The translations under genes were made by a program, and so were the position numbers. Of a DNA stretch of 64,000 bases, positions 17,378-25,825 are shown piece after piece. A model generated the notes under the pieces. The model saw nothing but the letters and a program-made list of their open reading frames with translations. It did no database searches and was not told where the DNA came from. Positions within the stretch are counted from its first letter, which is position 1. The number at the start of each line of letters is the position of its first letter. The stretch comes from Synechococcus sp. CCY 0621 (GTDB lineage: Bacteria; Cyanobacteriota; Cyanobacteriia; PCC-6307; Cyanobiaceae), in assembly GCF_019038465.1 (NCBI RefSeq), contig NZ_JAFKRH010000026.1, forward strand, positions 36,984 through 100,983, in the 5' to 3' direction.

Positions 17378-17495
17378 TTCACGGCGAGCGTTCTGGCTGA
17401 GGGTGACCCCATCACAGCTGCGGGACAGCGCCGGAATGACGACGGGGGGAACCCTGCCGTGCACCGGACTTTCCTCGTTTCCTCCCGGAGGTGAA
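17378..17495 (-). ncRNA. Cobalamin riboswitch before hupE (minus strand)
   Basis: Read on the minus strand, the leader shows GAGGAAAGTCCGGTGCA (5' part, about 17460-17482), then the B12-box core GCTGTCCCGCAGCTGTGAT (17411-17429) and the 3' conserved AGCCAGAACGCTCGCC (17383-17398). This order matches the adenosylcobalamin-sensing element. It ends about 40 nt before the hupE start and should reduce expression when B12 is plentiful. Boundaries are approximate. Confidence 0.88.
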
Positions 17496-17604
17496 TCCCG
17501 GGAACCGTCCACCCATTGTGACCGCAGCCGGTGACGTTGCCGCCCGATGACCGCAGCTTCTGACCAGGAAGGGGGGAGGATGGCGCCCAGGAGGTTCCTT
17601 CCCT

Positions 17605-17725
17605 TCACGGGGAGGACGCAAGGAGGAAAGGCGGTGAGGGGTTTGCCCGAGTCCGCCGCTGTCCCGCAGCTGTGATGGACACCAGGCTTCCCGGCCCGGC
17701 GTCCTCAGTCAGAACGCTCACCCCC
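17605..17725 (+). ncRNA. Cobalamin riboswitch before second hupE (plus strand)
   Basis: The plus-strand leader contains AGGAAAGGCGGTGAGGGG (about 17622-17640), the B12-box core GCTGTCCCGCAGCTGTGAT (17658-17676) and the 3' conserved AGTCAGAACGCTCACC (17707-17722). The core is identical to that of the divergent riboswitch. It ends about 45 nt before the second HupE gene. Boundaries are approximate. Confidence 0.88.
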
Positions 17726-17766
17726 ACTCGACCCCATTTCCTGCCGGCGAGGACCGGAGATTTCCC

Positions 17767-18402
17767 ATGAACCTGCCTTCTCTGGCTGAGCGACGCGGCA
17801 TCCGGCCCATCGCCACGCCCATCGCCCTCGCCGCCCTGGCCGCCCTGCCCCTGCTGCTGGCGGCCCCGGCCTCGGCCCACCACCTGATGGATCTCACCGG
17901 ACTGAAGCCCGGTGTCCTCACCGGGGTGCTGAGCGGCCTGGCCCACCCGATCCTTGGCCCCGACCACCTGCTGTTCCTGCTGGCGATCGGCCTGGTGGGC
18001 ATCGTCCAGCCCTTCCGCTGGGTGCTGGCCCTGCTGGGCTGCGGCCTGGTGGGCAATGCCCTGGGGCTGGCCCTGCCGGGCCTCAACTGGGTCGAGCCGC
18101 TGGTGGCCCTGTCGGTGGCCCTCACCGGCCTGGTGCTGGCGCGGCGCCTGCCGCCCGCCGTGCTGGTGCCCGCCTTCCTGCTGCACGGCTATGCCCTCAG
18201 CGGCGCCGTGATCGGCTGGGAGCCGGCCCCGATCGGCTTCTATCTGGCCGGTCTGCTGGTCAGCCAGTCCCTGCTGCTGCTGGTGGCCCTCACTGCCGTG
18301 CGCCGCTGGCGCCAGAACGCTTCCAGCGGTGCGCTGAGCCTCACCGCCGGCCTGCTGATGGGCATCGGCCTGGCCTTCACCTGGTCGGCCCTGGTGGCCT
18401 GA
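17767..18402 (+). CDS. hupE: Second HupE/UreJ family Ni/Co permease
   Basis: A 211-residue protein with a signal peptide or first helix ending at ASAHHLMD (about residue 37), followed by about six helices. The signature HPILGPDHLLFLLAIG (about residues 60-75) is intact. It differs strongly from the divergent paralogue outside the motif, so the two are old duplicates or were acquired separately. A cobalamin riboswitch precedes it. The protein ends 3 bp before the convergent oxidoreductase gene. Cobalt uptake is the likely role, by riboswitch logic. Confidence 0.88.
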   Translation: MNLPSLAERRGIRPIATPIALAALAALPLLLAAPASAHHLMDLTGLKPGVLTGVLSGLAHPILGPDHLLFLLAIGLVGIVQPFRWVLALLGCGLVGNALGLALPGLNWVEPLVALSVALTGLVLARRLPPAVLVPAFLLHGYALSGAVIGWEPAPIGFYLAGLLVSQSLLLLVALTAVRRWRQNASSGALSLTAGLLMGIGLAFTWSALVA

Positions 18403-18405
18403 GGC

Positions 18406-19704
18406 TCATGTGCCGAGCAGGGCGGTGCACTCCAGCCGCTCCTGGCTGGCGGTCCGTCGCGAGGCGCGCAGCCGGATCGCCTCCGCCAGGTACTCGGCGT
18501 CCTCGGCCACACCGCAGAAGCGGGCCGAACCCCAGGTGTGCAGCCAGGGCAAACCCAACACATAAAGACCCGGCACCTGGGTGATGCCCCGCTCGTGGGC
18601 CGGATGGCCGGCGCCATCGAACACCGGCACCTCCACCCAACGGAAGTCCGGGTGGTAGCCCGTGCACCAGATCACGGCCGCCAGCGGTTCAGCCACCAGA
18701 TCGAGGGGCGCCGCTGCACCGGGTGGCGGCGTCCAGCAGGGGACGTAGGGGGGCTGCTCGGGGGCGCTGAGGCCCTGGGCGGCGATGTGGTCGTCGATGC
18801 TGCGGCAGATGCGGCTGTAGACGGCGTCGGCGCCATCGAGGTTGGCGGCCAGGTCGCCGGCGAAGCTGATGCGGTCGTGGCCGAGGTCGGCCAGCCGGCC
18901 GTGCAGCACCATCCCCTCAAGGGCGCGGCGGCGCAGGTCGATCTCGCGGCCACCGTCGCGGCCGGTGAGGTAGTGGTTGGTCTTGCCCCGCACCGCCTTC
19001 GGGTCGGCGTGCTGGTCGATCGGCATGGCGTAATAGCCCATGCGATCGAGCCAGTCGACCACGTCGCGACCGCGGTAGCGGCGCGGGGAGCGGGGGGCGC
19101 TGCCGACGCTCAGGTGCACCCGGCGGCCGGCCAGGTGCAGGTCTTCGGCGATCTGGCAGCCCGACTGGCCACTGCCCACCACCAGCACCGGTCCGGCGGG
19201 CAGCGACTCAGGGCTGGTGTACTCGCGGGCATCGATCTGCAGGATCCCCTCCGGCAGGCGGGCGGCGAGGGGATGGCGCTTCGGGAGGTGGTAACCGCCG
19301 GTGGCCAGCACCACCTGATCCGCCTCGATGTCACCCTCGTCGGTGCTCAGGCGGAAGCCGGAACCACTCGCCTGCAGACGCCGCACGGCCACGCCTTCAC
19401 GCACGGGCACCTGGATGTGGTCGGCGAAGCGCTGGACATAGCGGACGATCTCCTCGCGGCCCATGAAGCCGTCAGGGTCGTCGCCGTCATAGGGGAAATC
19501 GGGCAGGCGGCATTGCCAGTTGGGGGTGACCAGGCAGAAGGACTCCCAGCGCTGGCGCGCCCAGGCGTGGCCGATGCGGTGGCGCTCCAGCACCAGGGGA
19601 CGCAGCCCCCGTTTCTGCAGGCAGTGGGCCACCGACAGGCCGGCCTGCCCGCCTCCCACCACCACCACCGGGTGGCGCTGCAGCGCCTGCGTACCGCTAG
19701 CCAC
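18406..19704 (-). CDS. Flavin-dependent oxidoreductase of Nit1C cluster (MSMEG_0569-like)
   Basis: A 432-residue flavin monooxygenase-like enzyme. The FAD Rossmann motif is [14 protein letters not shown] (about residues 11-24) and the NADPH motif is [14 protein letters not shown] (about 166-179). ATGGYH follows the FAD domain. Start GTG at 19704 is chosen just before the FAD motif; the frame runs further upstream without coding character. The gene is divergent from the Sll0783-type gene and belongs to the Nit1C cluster, where this family is a regular member. The substrate is unknown; oxidation of a cluster-made nitrogen compound is inferred. Confidence 0.88.
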   Translation of the reverse strand: MASGTQALQRHPVVVVGGGQAGLSVAHCLQKRGLRPLVLERHRIGHAWARQRWESFCLVTPNWQCRLPDFPYDGDDPDGFMGREEIVRYVQRFADHIQVPVREGVAVRRLQASGSGFRLSTDEGDIEADQVVLATGGYHLPKRHPLAARLPEGILQIDAREYTSPESLPAGPVLVVGSGQSGCQIAEDLHLAGRRVHLSVGSAPRSPRRYRGRDVVDWLDRMGYYAMPIDQHADPKAVRGKTNHYLTGRDGGREIDLRRRALEGMVLHGRLADLGHDRISFAGDLAANLDGADAVYSRICRSIDDHIAAQGLSAPEQPPYVPCWTPPPGAAAPLDLVAEPLAAVIWCTGYHPDFRWVEVPVFDGAGHPAHERGITQVPGLYVLGLPWLHTWGSARFCGVAEDAEYLAEAIRLRASRRTASQERLECTALLGT

Positions 19705-19742
19705 GGTGCCTCTCTGATCGTTGTCGGATGCCGATGCTGGCC

Positions 19743-19775
19743 GTGCGACGCGATACGCCCTGTAACGAGAGGCAC
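19743..19775. promoter_or_regulatory. Two imperfect NtcA-like sites in divergent gap
   Basis: The gap between the oxidoreductase and the Sll0783-type gene has GTG-N8-TAC at 19743-19756 and GTA-N8-CAC at 19762-19775. Each matches five of six positions of the NtcA consensus GTA-N8-TAC. The Synechocystis homologue sll0783 is nitrogen-starvation induced, so NtcA control is plausible. The sites are weak and may be chance. Confidence 0.3.
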
Positions 19776-19874
19776 GGATTGCCCGGCACCTGCATTCGGT
19801 GGCATCGGCGACACAGAACAAAACTTCATTCGTGGCACGGTCCCCCATGCCGATTCTTCCGACCGCACTTCCCC

Positions 19875-20357
19875 ATGCCCCAGGTCAGCCGTCCCGCCAA
19901 CCAGACGGGTGAATTCCTCGTCGATTACGAGGAGAAGGTCTTTCCCGACGTCAAGGCCGAACCGGGTGAGAAGGCCCTGGTCACCTTCCACACGGTGGCC
20001 TTCGAGGGCTCCATCGGCCTGGTCAACCTGCTGCAGGCCAGCCGTCTGATCAACAAGGGCTTCGAGACCTCGATCCTGCTCTACGGCCCGGGCGTGACCC
20101 TGGGGCTGCAGCGGGGCTTTCCCAAGCTGGGCGACGCCGCCTTCGACGGCCACCTCAACTTCGGCGCCCGCATCGAGAAGTTCATCGGCCAGGGCGGCAA
20201 GGTCTACGCCTGCCGCTTCGCCCTCCAGGCCCTCTACGGCCACGGCGAAGGCGCCCTGATCCCCGGGATCATCCCGGTCAATCCCCTCGACGTGCTCGAC
20301 ATCGTGCTGCTGCACCGCAAGGAAGGCGCCTTCATCCTCGACACCTGGACGCTCTGA
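19875..20357 (+). CDS. MSMEG_0572/Sll0783 family nitrogen starvation response protein
   Basis: A 160-residue cytosolic protein matching the Sll0783 family ([36 protein letters not shown]). In Synechocystis the homologue is induced by nitrogen starvation and is needed for polyhydroxybutyrate accumulation. It may resemble the DsrE fold, judging from the ILLYGPGV block. The ATG at 19875 is the natural start. It opens the co-directional part of the Nit1C cluster; the nitrilase ATG follows its stop directly. The biochemical activity is unknown. Confidence 0.9.
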   Translation: MPQVSRPANQTGEFLVDYEEKVFPDVKAEPGEKALVTFHTVAFEGSIGLVNLLQASRLINKGFETSILLYGPGVTLGLQRGFPKLGDAAFDGHLNFGARIEKFIGQGGKVYACRFALQALYGHGEGALIPGIIPVNPLDVLDIVLLHRKEGAFILDTWTL

Positions 20358-21377
20358 ATGCCCGCCACGATCACCGTCGCCGCCGCCCAGATCCGTCCGG
20401 TGCTCTACAGCCTGGAGGGATCGGTGGCGCGGGTGGTCGCGGCCATGGAGGAGGCCGCCGCGGCCGGGGTGCAGCTGATCGTCTTCCCCGAGACGTTCCT
20501 GCCCTACTACCCCTACTTCTCCTTCGTGGAGCCGCCGGTGCTGATGGGAAAGTCGCACCTCAAGCTCTATGAGCAGGCGGTGACGGTGCCCGGCCCGGCC
20601 CTGGGCCGCATCGCCGCCGCCGCCCGCCAGCTGGGCCTGCACGTGCTGCTGGGCATCAACGAGCGCGACGGGGGCAGCCTGTACAACGCCCAGCTTCTGA
20701 TCGATTCCGCCGGCGAGCTGGTGCTGAAACGCCGCAAGCTCACGCCCACGTATCACGAGCGGATGGTGTGGGGCCAGGGGGATGGGGCCGGCCTGCAGGT
20801 GGTGCCCACCGCCCTCGGGCGCATCGGCGCCCTGGCCTGCTGGGAGCACTACAACCCCCTGGCCCGCTTCAGCCTGATGGCCCAGGGCGAGGAGATCCAC
20901 TGCGCCCAGTTCCCCGGCTCGCTGGTGGGGCCCATCTTCGCCGAGCAGACCGCCGTGACCCTGCGCCACCACGCCCTCGAGGCCGGCTGCTTCGTGGTGT
21001 CCTCCACCGCCTGGCTGGAGCCGGAGGACATCGAGCGGATCACGCCCGACCCGGTGCTGCAGAAGGCCTGCCAGGGGGGCTGCCATACGGCGGTGATCAG
21101 CCCGGAGGGCCGCTACCTGGCCGGGCCGCTGCCCGATGGCGAGGGGCTGGCCATCGCCGAACTCGACCTGACCCTGATCACCAAACGCAAACGCATGATG
21201 GACAGCGTCGGCCACTACAGCCGCCCCGACCTGCTGGGGCTGCTGATCGACCGCAGCCCCGCCCGCCAGCTGCATGAGCGGCCCCCAGAGCCGGGCGTGA
21301 ACGGATTCGCCGTCGCCGGCGCTGCCGATGAGCCGGCTCCGGGTCTGCCGCTGCTGGAGGAACTGCACCATGGCTGA
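20358..21377 (+). CDS. Nit6803-type nitrilase
   Basis: A 339-residue carbon-nitrogen hydrolase with the catalytic triad: E45 ([13 protein letters not shown]), K127 ([12 protein letters not shown]) and C161 ([13 protein letters not shown]). It hydrolyses nitriles to acids and ammonia and usually works as a homo-oligomer or filament. It is the homologue of Synechocystis sll0784. It starts immediately after the Sll0783-type stop and overlaps the radical SAM gene by 8 nt. Work on the related cluster in Pseudomonas fluorescens links it to growth on cyanide; the natural substrate in cyanobacteria is not known. Confidence 0.95.
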   Translation: MPATITVAAAQIRPVLYSLEGSVARVVAAMEEAAAAGVQLIVFPETFLPYYPYFSFVEPPVLMGKSHLKLYEQAVTVPGPALGRIAAAARQLGLHVLLGINERDGGSLYNAQLLIDSAGELVLKRRKLTPTYHERMVWGQGDGAGLQVVPTALGRIGALACWEHYNPLARFSLMAQGEEIHCAQFPGSLVGPIFAEQTAVTLRHHALEAGCFVVSSTAWLEPEDIERITPDPVLQKACQGGCHTAVISPEGRYLAGPLPDGEGLAIAELDLTLITKRKRMMDSVGHYSRPDLLGLLIDRSPARQLHERPPEPGVNGFAVAGAADEPAPGLPLLEELHHG

Positions 21378-22497
21378 GCACGATCGCCGCGCCCTGGGCC
21401 GGCGGCTCACCGAACTGCAGGTGCACGGGGTGGTCGACCCGGCGGTGCCCGGCAACCCCGGCCGCCGCGGCGGGGCCGGCCCGTCGGACCACCGCGCCCT
21501 CAGCATCGATGGCACCACCGTGATGGTGCCCGTCTACAACGCCGTGGCCGGCAGCTCGCCCTACCGGCTGGACACCACCGCCACAGGCGGTCTGCAGGTA
21601 AGCGGCACCACCACGGGCCTAGCAGCCGACGCCGCCGTGGCCCTGGCCGTGGAGACCCCGCCCGAGCCGCGCTTCTACGACCTGGCCACCGCCGAGGGCA
21701 TCCCCTACCGCTCCATCGCCCTGCTGCACGGCCGGGACGTGCTGGCCACCACCCTCCTGCAGACCTGCATCCGCTTCCGCGACCGGAGCCAGTCGTGCCA
21801 GTTCTGCGCCATCGAGCAGTCGCTGGAGGATGGCCGCACCCTCGTGCGAAAGACGCCGGAGCAGGTGGCGGAGGTGGCCGAGGCGGCGGTGCGTCTCGAT
21901 GGCGTGCGCCAGCTGGTGCTCACCACCGGCACCCCCAACAGCGACGACCGGGGCGCCAGGCTGATGGCCGAGACCGCCGCCGCCGTCAAGGCCCGGGTGG
22001 ACCTGCCGATCCAGGCCCAGTGCGAGCCCCCGGACGACCCCGCCTGGTACCGGCGCATGAAGGACGCCGGCGTCGACAGCCTCGGCATGCACCTGGAGGT
22101 GGTGGAGGAGGAGGTGCGGCGGCGCATCCTGCCGGGCAAGTCGGAGCTGGGGCTGGAGCGCTACATGGAGGCCTTCGCCGCAGCCGTTGCCGTGTTCGGC
22201 CGCGGCCAGGTGTCCACCTACCTGCTGGCAGGGCTGGGGGACAGCGCCGCCTCGCTGATCGCGGTGAGCGAGCGGCTGATCGCCCTGGGCGTCTACCCCT
22301 TCGTGGTGCCCTTCGTGCCGATCGCCGGCACCCCCCTGGAGGCCCATCCCGCCCCCAGCACCGATTTCATGGTGGCGGTTTACACGGCGGTGGGCGACCG
22401 GCTGAGGGCCTCCGACCTCAGGTCCGAGGCCATGGCGGCCGGCTGCGCCAAGTGCGGCGCCTGTTCGGCCCTGTCCCTGTTCGAAGCCACCCCCTGA
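21370..22497 (+). CDS. MSMEG_0568 family radical SAM protein
   Basis: A 375-residue radical SAM enzyme (Synechocystis sll0785 type). The cluster-binding cysteines are C133, C143 and C146, spaced CX9CX2C rather than the classical CX3CX2C. At the C-terminus C359, C362 and C365 ([10 protein letters not shown]) form CX2CX2C, a likely second metal or Fe-S site. The TIM-barrel region shows [12 protein letters not shown] and [15 protein letters not shown]. The ATG at 21370 overlaps the nitrilase stop. The reaction is unknown; a nitrile-forming or nitrile-precursor step is a reasonable guess from the operon. Confidence 0.92.
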   Translation: MAEHDRRALGRRLTELQVHGVVDPAVPGNPGRRGGAGPSDHRALSIDGTTVMVPVYNAVAGSSPYRLDTTATGGLQVSGTTTGLAADAAVALAVETPPEPRFYDLATAEGIPYRSIALLHGRDVLATTLLQTCIRFRDRSQSCQFCAIEQSLEDGRTLVRKTPEQVAEVAEAAVRLDGVRQLVLTTGTPNSDDRGARLMAETAAAVKARVDLPIQAQCEPPDDPAWYRRMKDAGVDSLGMHLEVVEEEVRRRILPGKSELGLERYMEAFAAAVAVFGRGQVSTYLLAGLGDSAASLIAVSERLIALGVYPFVVPFVPIAGTPLEAHPAPSTDFMVAVYTAVGDRLRASDLRSEAMAAGCAKCGACSALSLFEATP

Positions 22498-22505
22498 GCG
22501 CGGCC

Positions 22506-23147
22506 ATGTTCTTCATCGACCCCTCCAGCCACGACATCGGCCGCAGCGCCAGCTCGGCGCCGGCCGCCTTCACCCCCTCGGTGCGGCGGGGGGTGGCGAT
22601 CGAGGCCGAGGACTTCCTCCTCTCGCCCACGGCCAGCTCCCAGCGCTTCTCCTTCCATCTGCTGAGGCGCGGCACGCCCCTGGAGGAGGGCTACTGGCAG
22701 CTGCGCAGCGCCATCTTCTGCCAGGAGCAGCACCTGTTCGAGGCCACCGACCGGGATGAGAAGGATGGCCACGCCTATCCCATCGCCGCCCTCGACCACA
22801 GCGCCGGCAGCGGCAGCGGCGTGGTGGGGGTGGTGCGGATCCTCGAGGAGCGGCCACGCCTCTGGTACGGCGGCCGGCTCGGGGTGCACGGCGACCACCG
22901 CCGCCACAACCAGATCGGCAAGGGCCTGATCTGGAAGGCGGTCACCACCGCCAACGGCTGGGGCTGCGATCGCTTCCTGGCCACGGTGCAGCTCCAGAAC
23001 GTGCGCTTCTTCCAGCGCCTGCACTGGACGTCGATCGACACGCTGGAGATCCGCGGCCTGCCCCACCACCTGATGGAAGCCGATCTTTCCTATTACCAGC
23101 CCGGCCTGGAGCGGCGACCGCAGCCAGTGCCCCAGGCTGTGGCGTGA
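22506..23147 (+). CDS. MSMEG_0567/Sll0786 family N-acetyltransferase
   Basis: A 213-residue GNAT-fold protein with an acetyl-CoA binding segment RRHNQIGKGLIWKAV (about residues 136-150). The N-terminal FHLLRRGTPLEEGYWQLR and FCQEQHLFE blocks are typical of this Nit1C family. It lies 8 bp after the radical SAM gene and overlaps the next gene by 4 nt (GTGA). It probably acylates an intermediate of the pathway; the substrate is unknown. Confidence 0.9.
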   Translation: MFFIDPSSHDIGRSASSAPAAFTPSVRRGVAIEAEDFLLSPTASSQRFSFHLLRRGTPLEEGYWQLRSAIFCQEQHLFEATDRDEKDGHAYPIAALDHSAGSGSGVVGVVRILEERPRLWYGGRLGVHGDHRRHNQIGKGLIWKAVTTANGWGCDRFLATVQLQNVRFFQRLHWTSIDTLEIRGLPHHLMEADLSYYQPGLERRPQPVPQAVA

Positions 23148-24142
23148 GCCGCCCGGAGGCACCGGATCTGTCTCTGGCCGCCCTGGCCGGCAGGCTGCGC
23201 CAGCTCAGCGGCCTCACCGGCAAGACCGACATCCAGTCCCCGGCGGCCGCCTTCCCCCACCAGCCCTTTCCCGCCCTGGGGCCAGCCGCCGCCCTGGGCG
23301 ACGATGCCGCCCTGCTGCCGCCGGTGGCCACGCCGCTGCTGCTGGCCAGTGAGGGCATCGACCCGGCCCTGGTGGCCGCCGACCCCTGGTTCGCCGGCTG
23401 GTGCGGCGTGCTGGTGAACCTCAGCGACATCGCGGCGATGGGCGGCACCCCGATCGCGGTGGTGAACAGCCTCTGGTGCCGCAACGCCGCCCGTGGGGCG
23501 GAGGTGCTGGCGGGCCTGCGCCGGGCCTCGGAGGTGTTCGGGGTGCCGGTGGTGGGGGGCCACACCAACCTGCACAGCCCCTACGACGCCCTGGCGGTGG
23601 CGGTGCTGGGCACGGCCGCTGGCCCGGTGCTCTCGGCCCGTGCGGCCCGTCCCGGCGACCACTGCCACCTGCTGATCGACCCCAACGGCGGCTTCCGCGG
23701 CACGTCTCTCTGCTGGGATGCGGCCACCGGCGCCGACCCCGCCCGGCTGCGGAGCCAGCTGGCCCTGATGGCGGAACTGGCGGCCGACGCCAGTGTCCAT
23801 GCCGCCAAGGACATCAGCATGGGCGGCCTGGTGGGGACCGCCGCCATGTTCTGCGAGGCGGCCGGCTGCGGTCTGCGCCTCGATCTGGCCGCGATCCATC
23901 CCCCCGCGGGGGTGGCGCTGGAGCCCTGGCTCACCGGCTTCCCCAGCTTCGGCTTCCTGCTGGCCGCCCGGCCCGATCAGGAGGGCCGGCTGGCGCAGCG
24001 GGTCGCCAGCTGCGGCGGCCTGCAGTTGGAGCGGGTGGGCACGTTCACGGCGGAACACCGGCTGGTGCTGAACCAGGCGGGACAGCAGGAGGAGATCTGG
24101 CGCGGTGAGGCGCCGCTCACGGGCTTCGGGGCGCTGTCGTGA
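23144..24142 (+). CDS. Sll0787 family AIR synthase-like protein
   Basis: A 332-residue protein with PurM/SelD-type ATP-binding architecture: ALGDDAALLP (about residues 48-57), VNLSDIAAMGGTP (about 91-103) and GGHTNLHSPYDALAV (about 140-154). The C-terminal half has AAKDISMGGLVGTAAMF. Enzymes of this fold activate amides or thiocarboxylates with ATP. The GTG start overlaps the GNAT stop. In the Nit1C cluster it is always paired with the radical SAM and GNAT proteins, so it probably carries out an ATP-dependent step on the same compound. Confidence 0.9.
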   Translation: MSRPEAPDLSLAALAGRLRQLSGLTGKTDIQSPAAAFPHQPFPALGPAAALGDDAALLPPVATPLLLASEGIDPALVAADPWFAGWCGVLVNLSDIAAMGGTPIAVVNSLWCRNAARGAEVLAGLRRASEVFGVPVVGGHTNLHSPYDALAVAVLGTAAGPVLSARAARPGDHCHLLIDPNGGFRGTSLCWDAATGADPARLRSQLALMAELAADASVHAAKDISMGGLVGTAAMFCEAAGCGLRLDLAAIHPPAGVALEPWLTGFPSFGFLLAARPDQEGRLAQRVASCGGLQLERVGTFTAEHRLVLNQAGQQEEIWRGEAPLTGFGALS

Positions 24143-24203
24143 TCGTCACCGCAGCCGGGATGGCCCCGGCGCACAATGGCCCCAATCGGTGGTGGGGGGC
24201 GCC

Positions 24204-24479
24204 ATGCCGGAAGTGGAGCTGACGCTGGAGTGGCCGGATGGGGGCAGGAGCCGGCTCTATTCCCCTTCCACCGTCATCCTGGAGCACCTCGCCCCGGGCC
24301 AGACCGTGACGGTGGCCGAGCTGCGGGCCAAGGGCACCCTGGCGCTGCGGCAGGCCTCCGAGCGGGTGCGGGCCCGCTACGGCTTCGCCTGCACCCGGGC
24401 CGATGAAGAGGAACGGCGCCTGCTGGAGCAGGCCGCCCACTTCACGGCCCAGGAGCTGGTGAGCGTCCGGAGCGCCTAG
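24204..24479 (+). CDS. MSMEG_0570/Sll0788 family protein
   Basis: A 91-residue protein (MPEVELTLEWPDGGRSRLYSP...) matching the small nitrogen-starvation protein at the end of Nit1C clusters. The ATG at 24204 gives the usual start; the frame continues upstream to 24105 over the previous gene. The conserved segment RVRARYGFACTRA lies near residues 55-67. It overlaps the convergent TMEM175-like gene by 4 nt. Function unknown. Confidence 0.88.
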   Translation: MPEVELTLEWPDGGRSRLYSPSTVILEHLAPGQTVTVAELRAKGTLALRQASERVRARYGFACTRADEEERRLLEQAAHFTAQELVSVRSA

Positions 24480-25051
24480 TCGGAGAGCACCCGCTCAATG
24501 CGGCGATCGGGGATCAGCCACATCAGGGCCACCAACGCATAGATCGCCTGGGCGATGGCCGGAGAGCGCAGGCTGGCGAGCATCGCCACCAGGTAGAGCG
24601 TCAGGGAGGTGTGCCCCTTCCAGTCGCGGCCCACGGCGCGGCGCAGCAGCGAGTCGGGGCCCTGGGCGGCGATGATCTGCTCCTGCAAGACGAAGTAGGC
24701 CGTGGCCGCCATGACCATGACGGCCCCGTAAAGAGCGGCCGGCGCGACCGCCCGGTGGTTCTGACCCATCCAGCCGGTGGCGAAGGGCACCAGCGACAAC
24801 CAGAACAACAGATGCAGGTTGGCCAGCAGCACCGAGCCGCTGACGCGCTGCAGGGTGTGCAGCATGTGGTGGTGGTTGTTCCAGTAGATGCCGATATAGA
24901 CGAAGCTCAGCAGATAACTGAGAAAGACAGGAATCAGGGGCACCAGGGCCGCGGGCTCGGTGTTGTGGGGCACCTTGATCTCCAGCACCATGATCGTGAT
25001 GACGATGGCCAGGACGCCGTCACTGAAGGCCTCCAGGCGGGTGGTGTTCAT
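24476..25051 (-). CDS. TMEM175 family potassium channel-like protein
   Basis: A 191-residue membrane protein with about six helices. The first helix has the family signature RLEAFSDGVLAI (residues 5-16), followed by IGIYWNNHHHMLHTL near residue 54-68. Bacterial TMEM175 proteins form K+-selective channels. The ATG at 25051 puts the signature at the N-terminus; the frame runs further upstream to 25378 but without coding bias. It overlaps the end of the Nit1C cluster by 4 nt on the opposite strand. Confidence 0.88.
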   Translation of the reverse strand: MNTTRLEAFSDGVLAIVITIMVLEIKVPHNTEPAALVPLIPVFLSYLLSFVYIGIYWNNHHHMLHTLQRVSGSVLLANLHLLFWLSLVPFATGWMGQNHRAVAPAALYGAVMVMAATAYFVLQEQIIAAQGPDSLLRRAVGRDWKGHTSLTLYLVAMLASLRSPAIAQAIYALVALMWLIPDRRIERVLSD

Positions 25052-25260
25052 GACGGCCTGCAAGCGGATCAGGCTGCTTATGACAGAAGCGACGCAGAGT
25101 GCATCAAAAAAGAAATGAATCTCTACAGAGCCCAGACAGCCTGGTACCACTGAACCAGCGCCGGACCCTGCATCCTGCGGGCCCAGGTGGCGAAAGCAGA
25201 CGTCTTCGCGGAGCCCGAAGCTCAGTAGAGAAAGGAGGCACCCCTTAGAAGGAAAACCCG

Positions 25261-25614
25261 ATGAACATTCGCCTCCGCAGACGCCTGCTCTCGCTGGCCT
25301 CCATGGCCGCCCTGGTGATCTCCCTGATGATCCAATGGCCAGCCACGGCGATGGCCAGCCATGCACCCTCGGTGACACCCGTCGCCTTCGCCGCCATGAC
25401 GGACAAAATGAGCGCCAAAGCCAAGGAAGCCGAAGGCAAGATGCAATCCGCCTATGGCGAAGTCACCGGCGATACAGGCCAACAGATCAAGGGCAAGGCC
25501 AAGCAGGTGCAAGCCTCTGCCATGAACGCCAAGGAAGCCGTGAAGGATGGCACCAGGTCCGCAGCCCGCAAGGCCGGTGACGCCTCCAACAAGCTGGCCA
25601 ACAAGATCAAGTAA
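25261..25614 (+). CDS. CsbD-like stress protein with signal peptide
   Basis: A 117-residue protein. The first 32 residues are a signal peptide (RRRLLSLASMAALVISLMI, then a TAMASHA cleavage region). The remainder matches the CsbD small stress family: MSAKAKEAEGKMQSAYGEVTGD and GKAKQVQASAMNAKEAVKDG, with many Lys, Ala and Glu and low hydrophobicity. CsbD proteins rise under general stress; export is unusual for the family and supports a periplasmic role. A strong ribosome-binding AAGGA precedes the start by a few bases. It lies 41 bp upstream of a tiny membrane-protein gene. Confidence 0.82.
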   Translation: MNIRLRRRLLSLASMAALVISLMIQWPATAMASHAPSVTPVAFAAMTDKMSAKAKEAEGKMQSAYGEVTGDTGQQIKGKAKQVQASAMNAKEAVKDGTRSAARKAGDASNKLANKIK

Positions 25615-25655
25615 GCCCTGATTCGATCCATCCATCCCATTGAAAGGAGGCCCCA

Positions 25656-25805
25656 ATGCTGGAATCACTCGCCGTCATTCTGGTGATTCTCTGGTTGCTT
25701 GGACTGGTGACGTCCTACACCTTGGGCGGCTTCATCCATGTCCTGCTGGTCATTGCCTTGATCGTCATTGTGTCCCGGCTGCTCAGTGGTCGAGGAACCG
25801 TGTGA
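25656..25805 (+). CDS. Small lmo0937-like membrane protein
   Basis: A 49-residue protein that is almost entirely hydrophobic with two helices (LAVILVILWLLGLVTSYTLG and FIHVLLVIALIVIVSRLLSG). The pattern matches the lmo0937 family (DUF5670). A perfect AAAGGAGG ribosome site lies about 7 nt before the ATG. It is too short for standard gene calling. It follows the CsbD-like gene and is convergent with the sigma factor gene. These tiny proteins are stress-linked but not understood. Confidence 0.8.
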   Translation: MLESLAVILVILWLLGLVTSYTLGGFIHVLLVIALIVIVSRLLSGRGTV

Positions 25806-25825
25806 GATCAAGGCGATTCCCGGAA

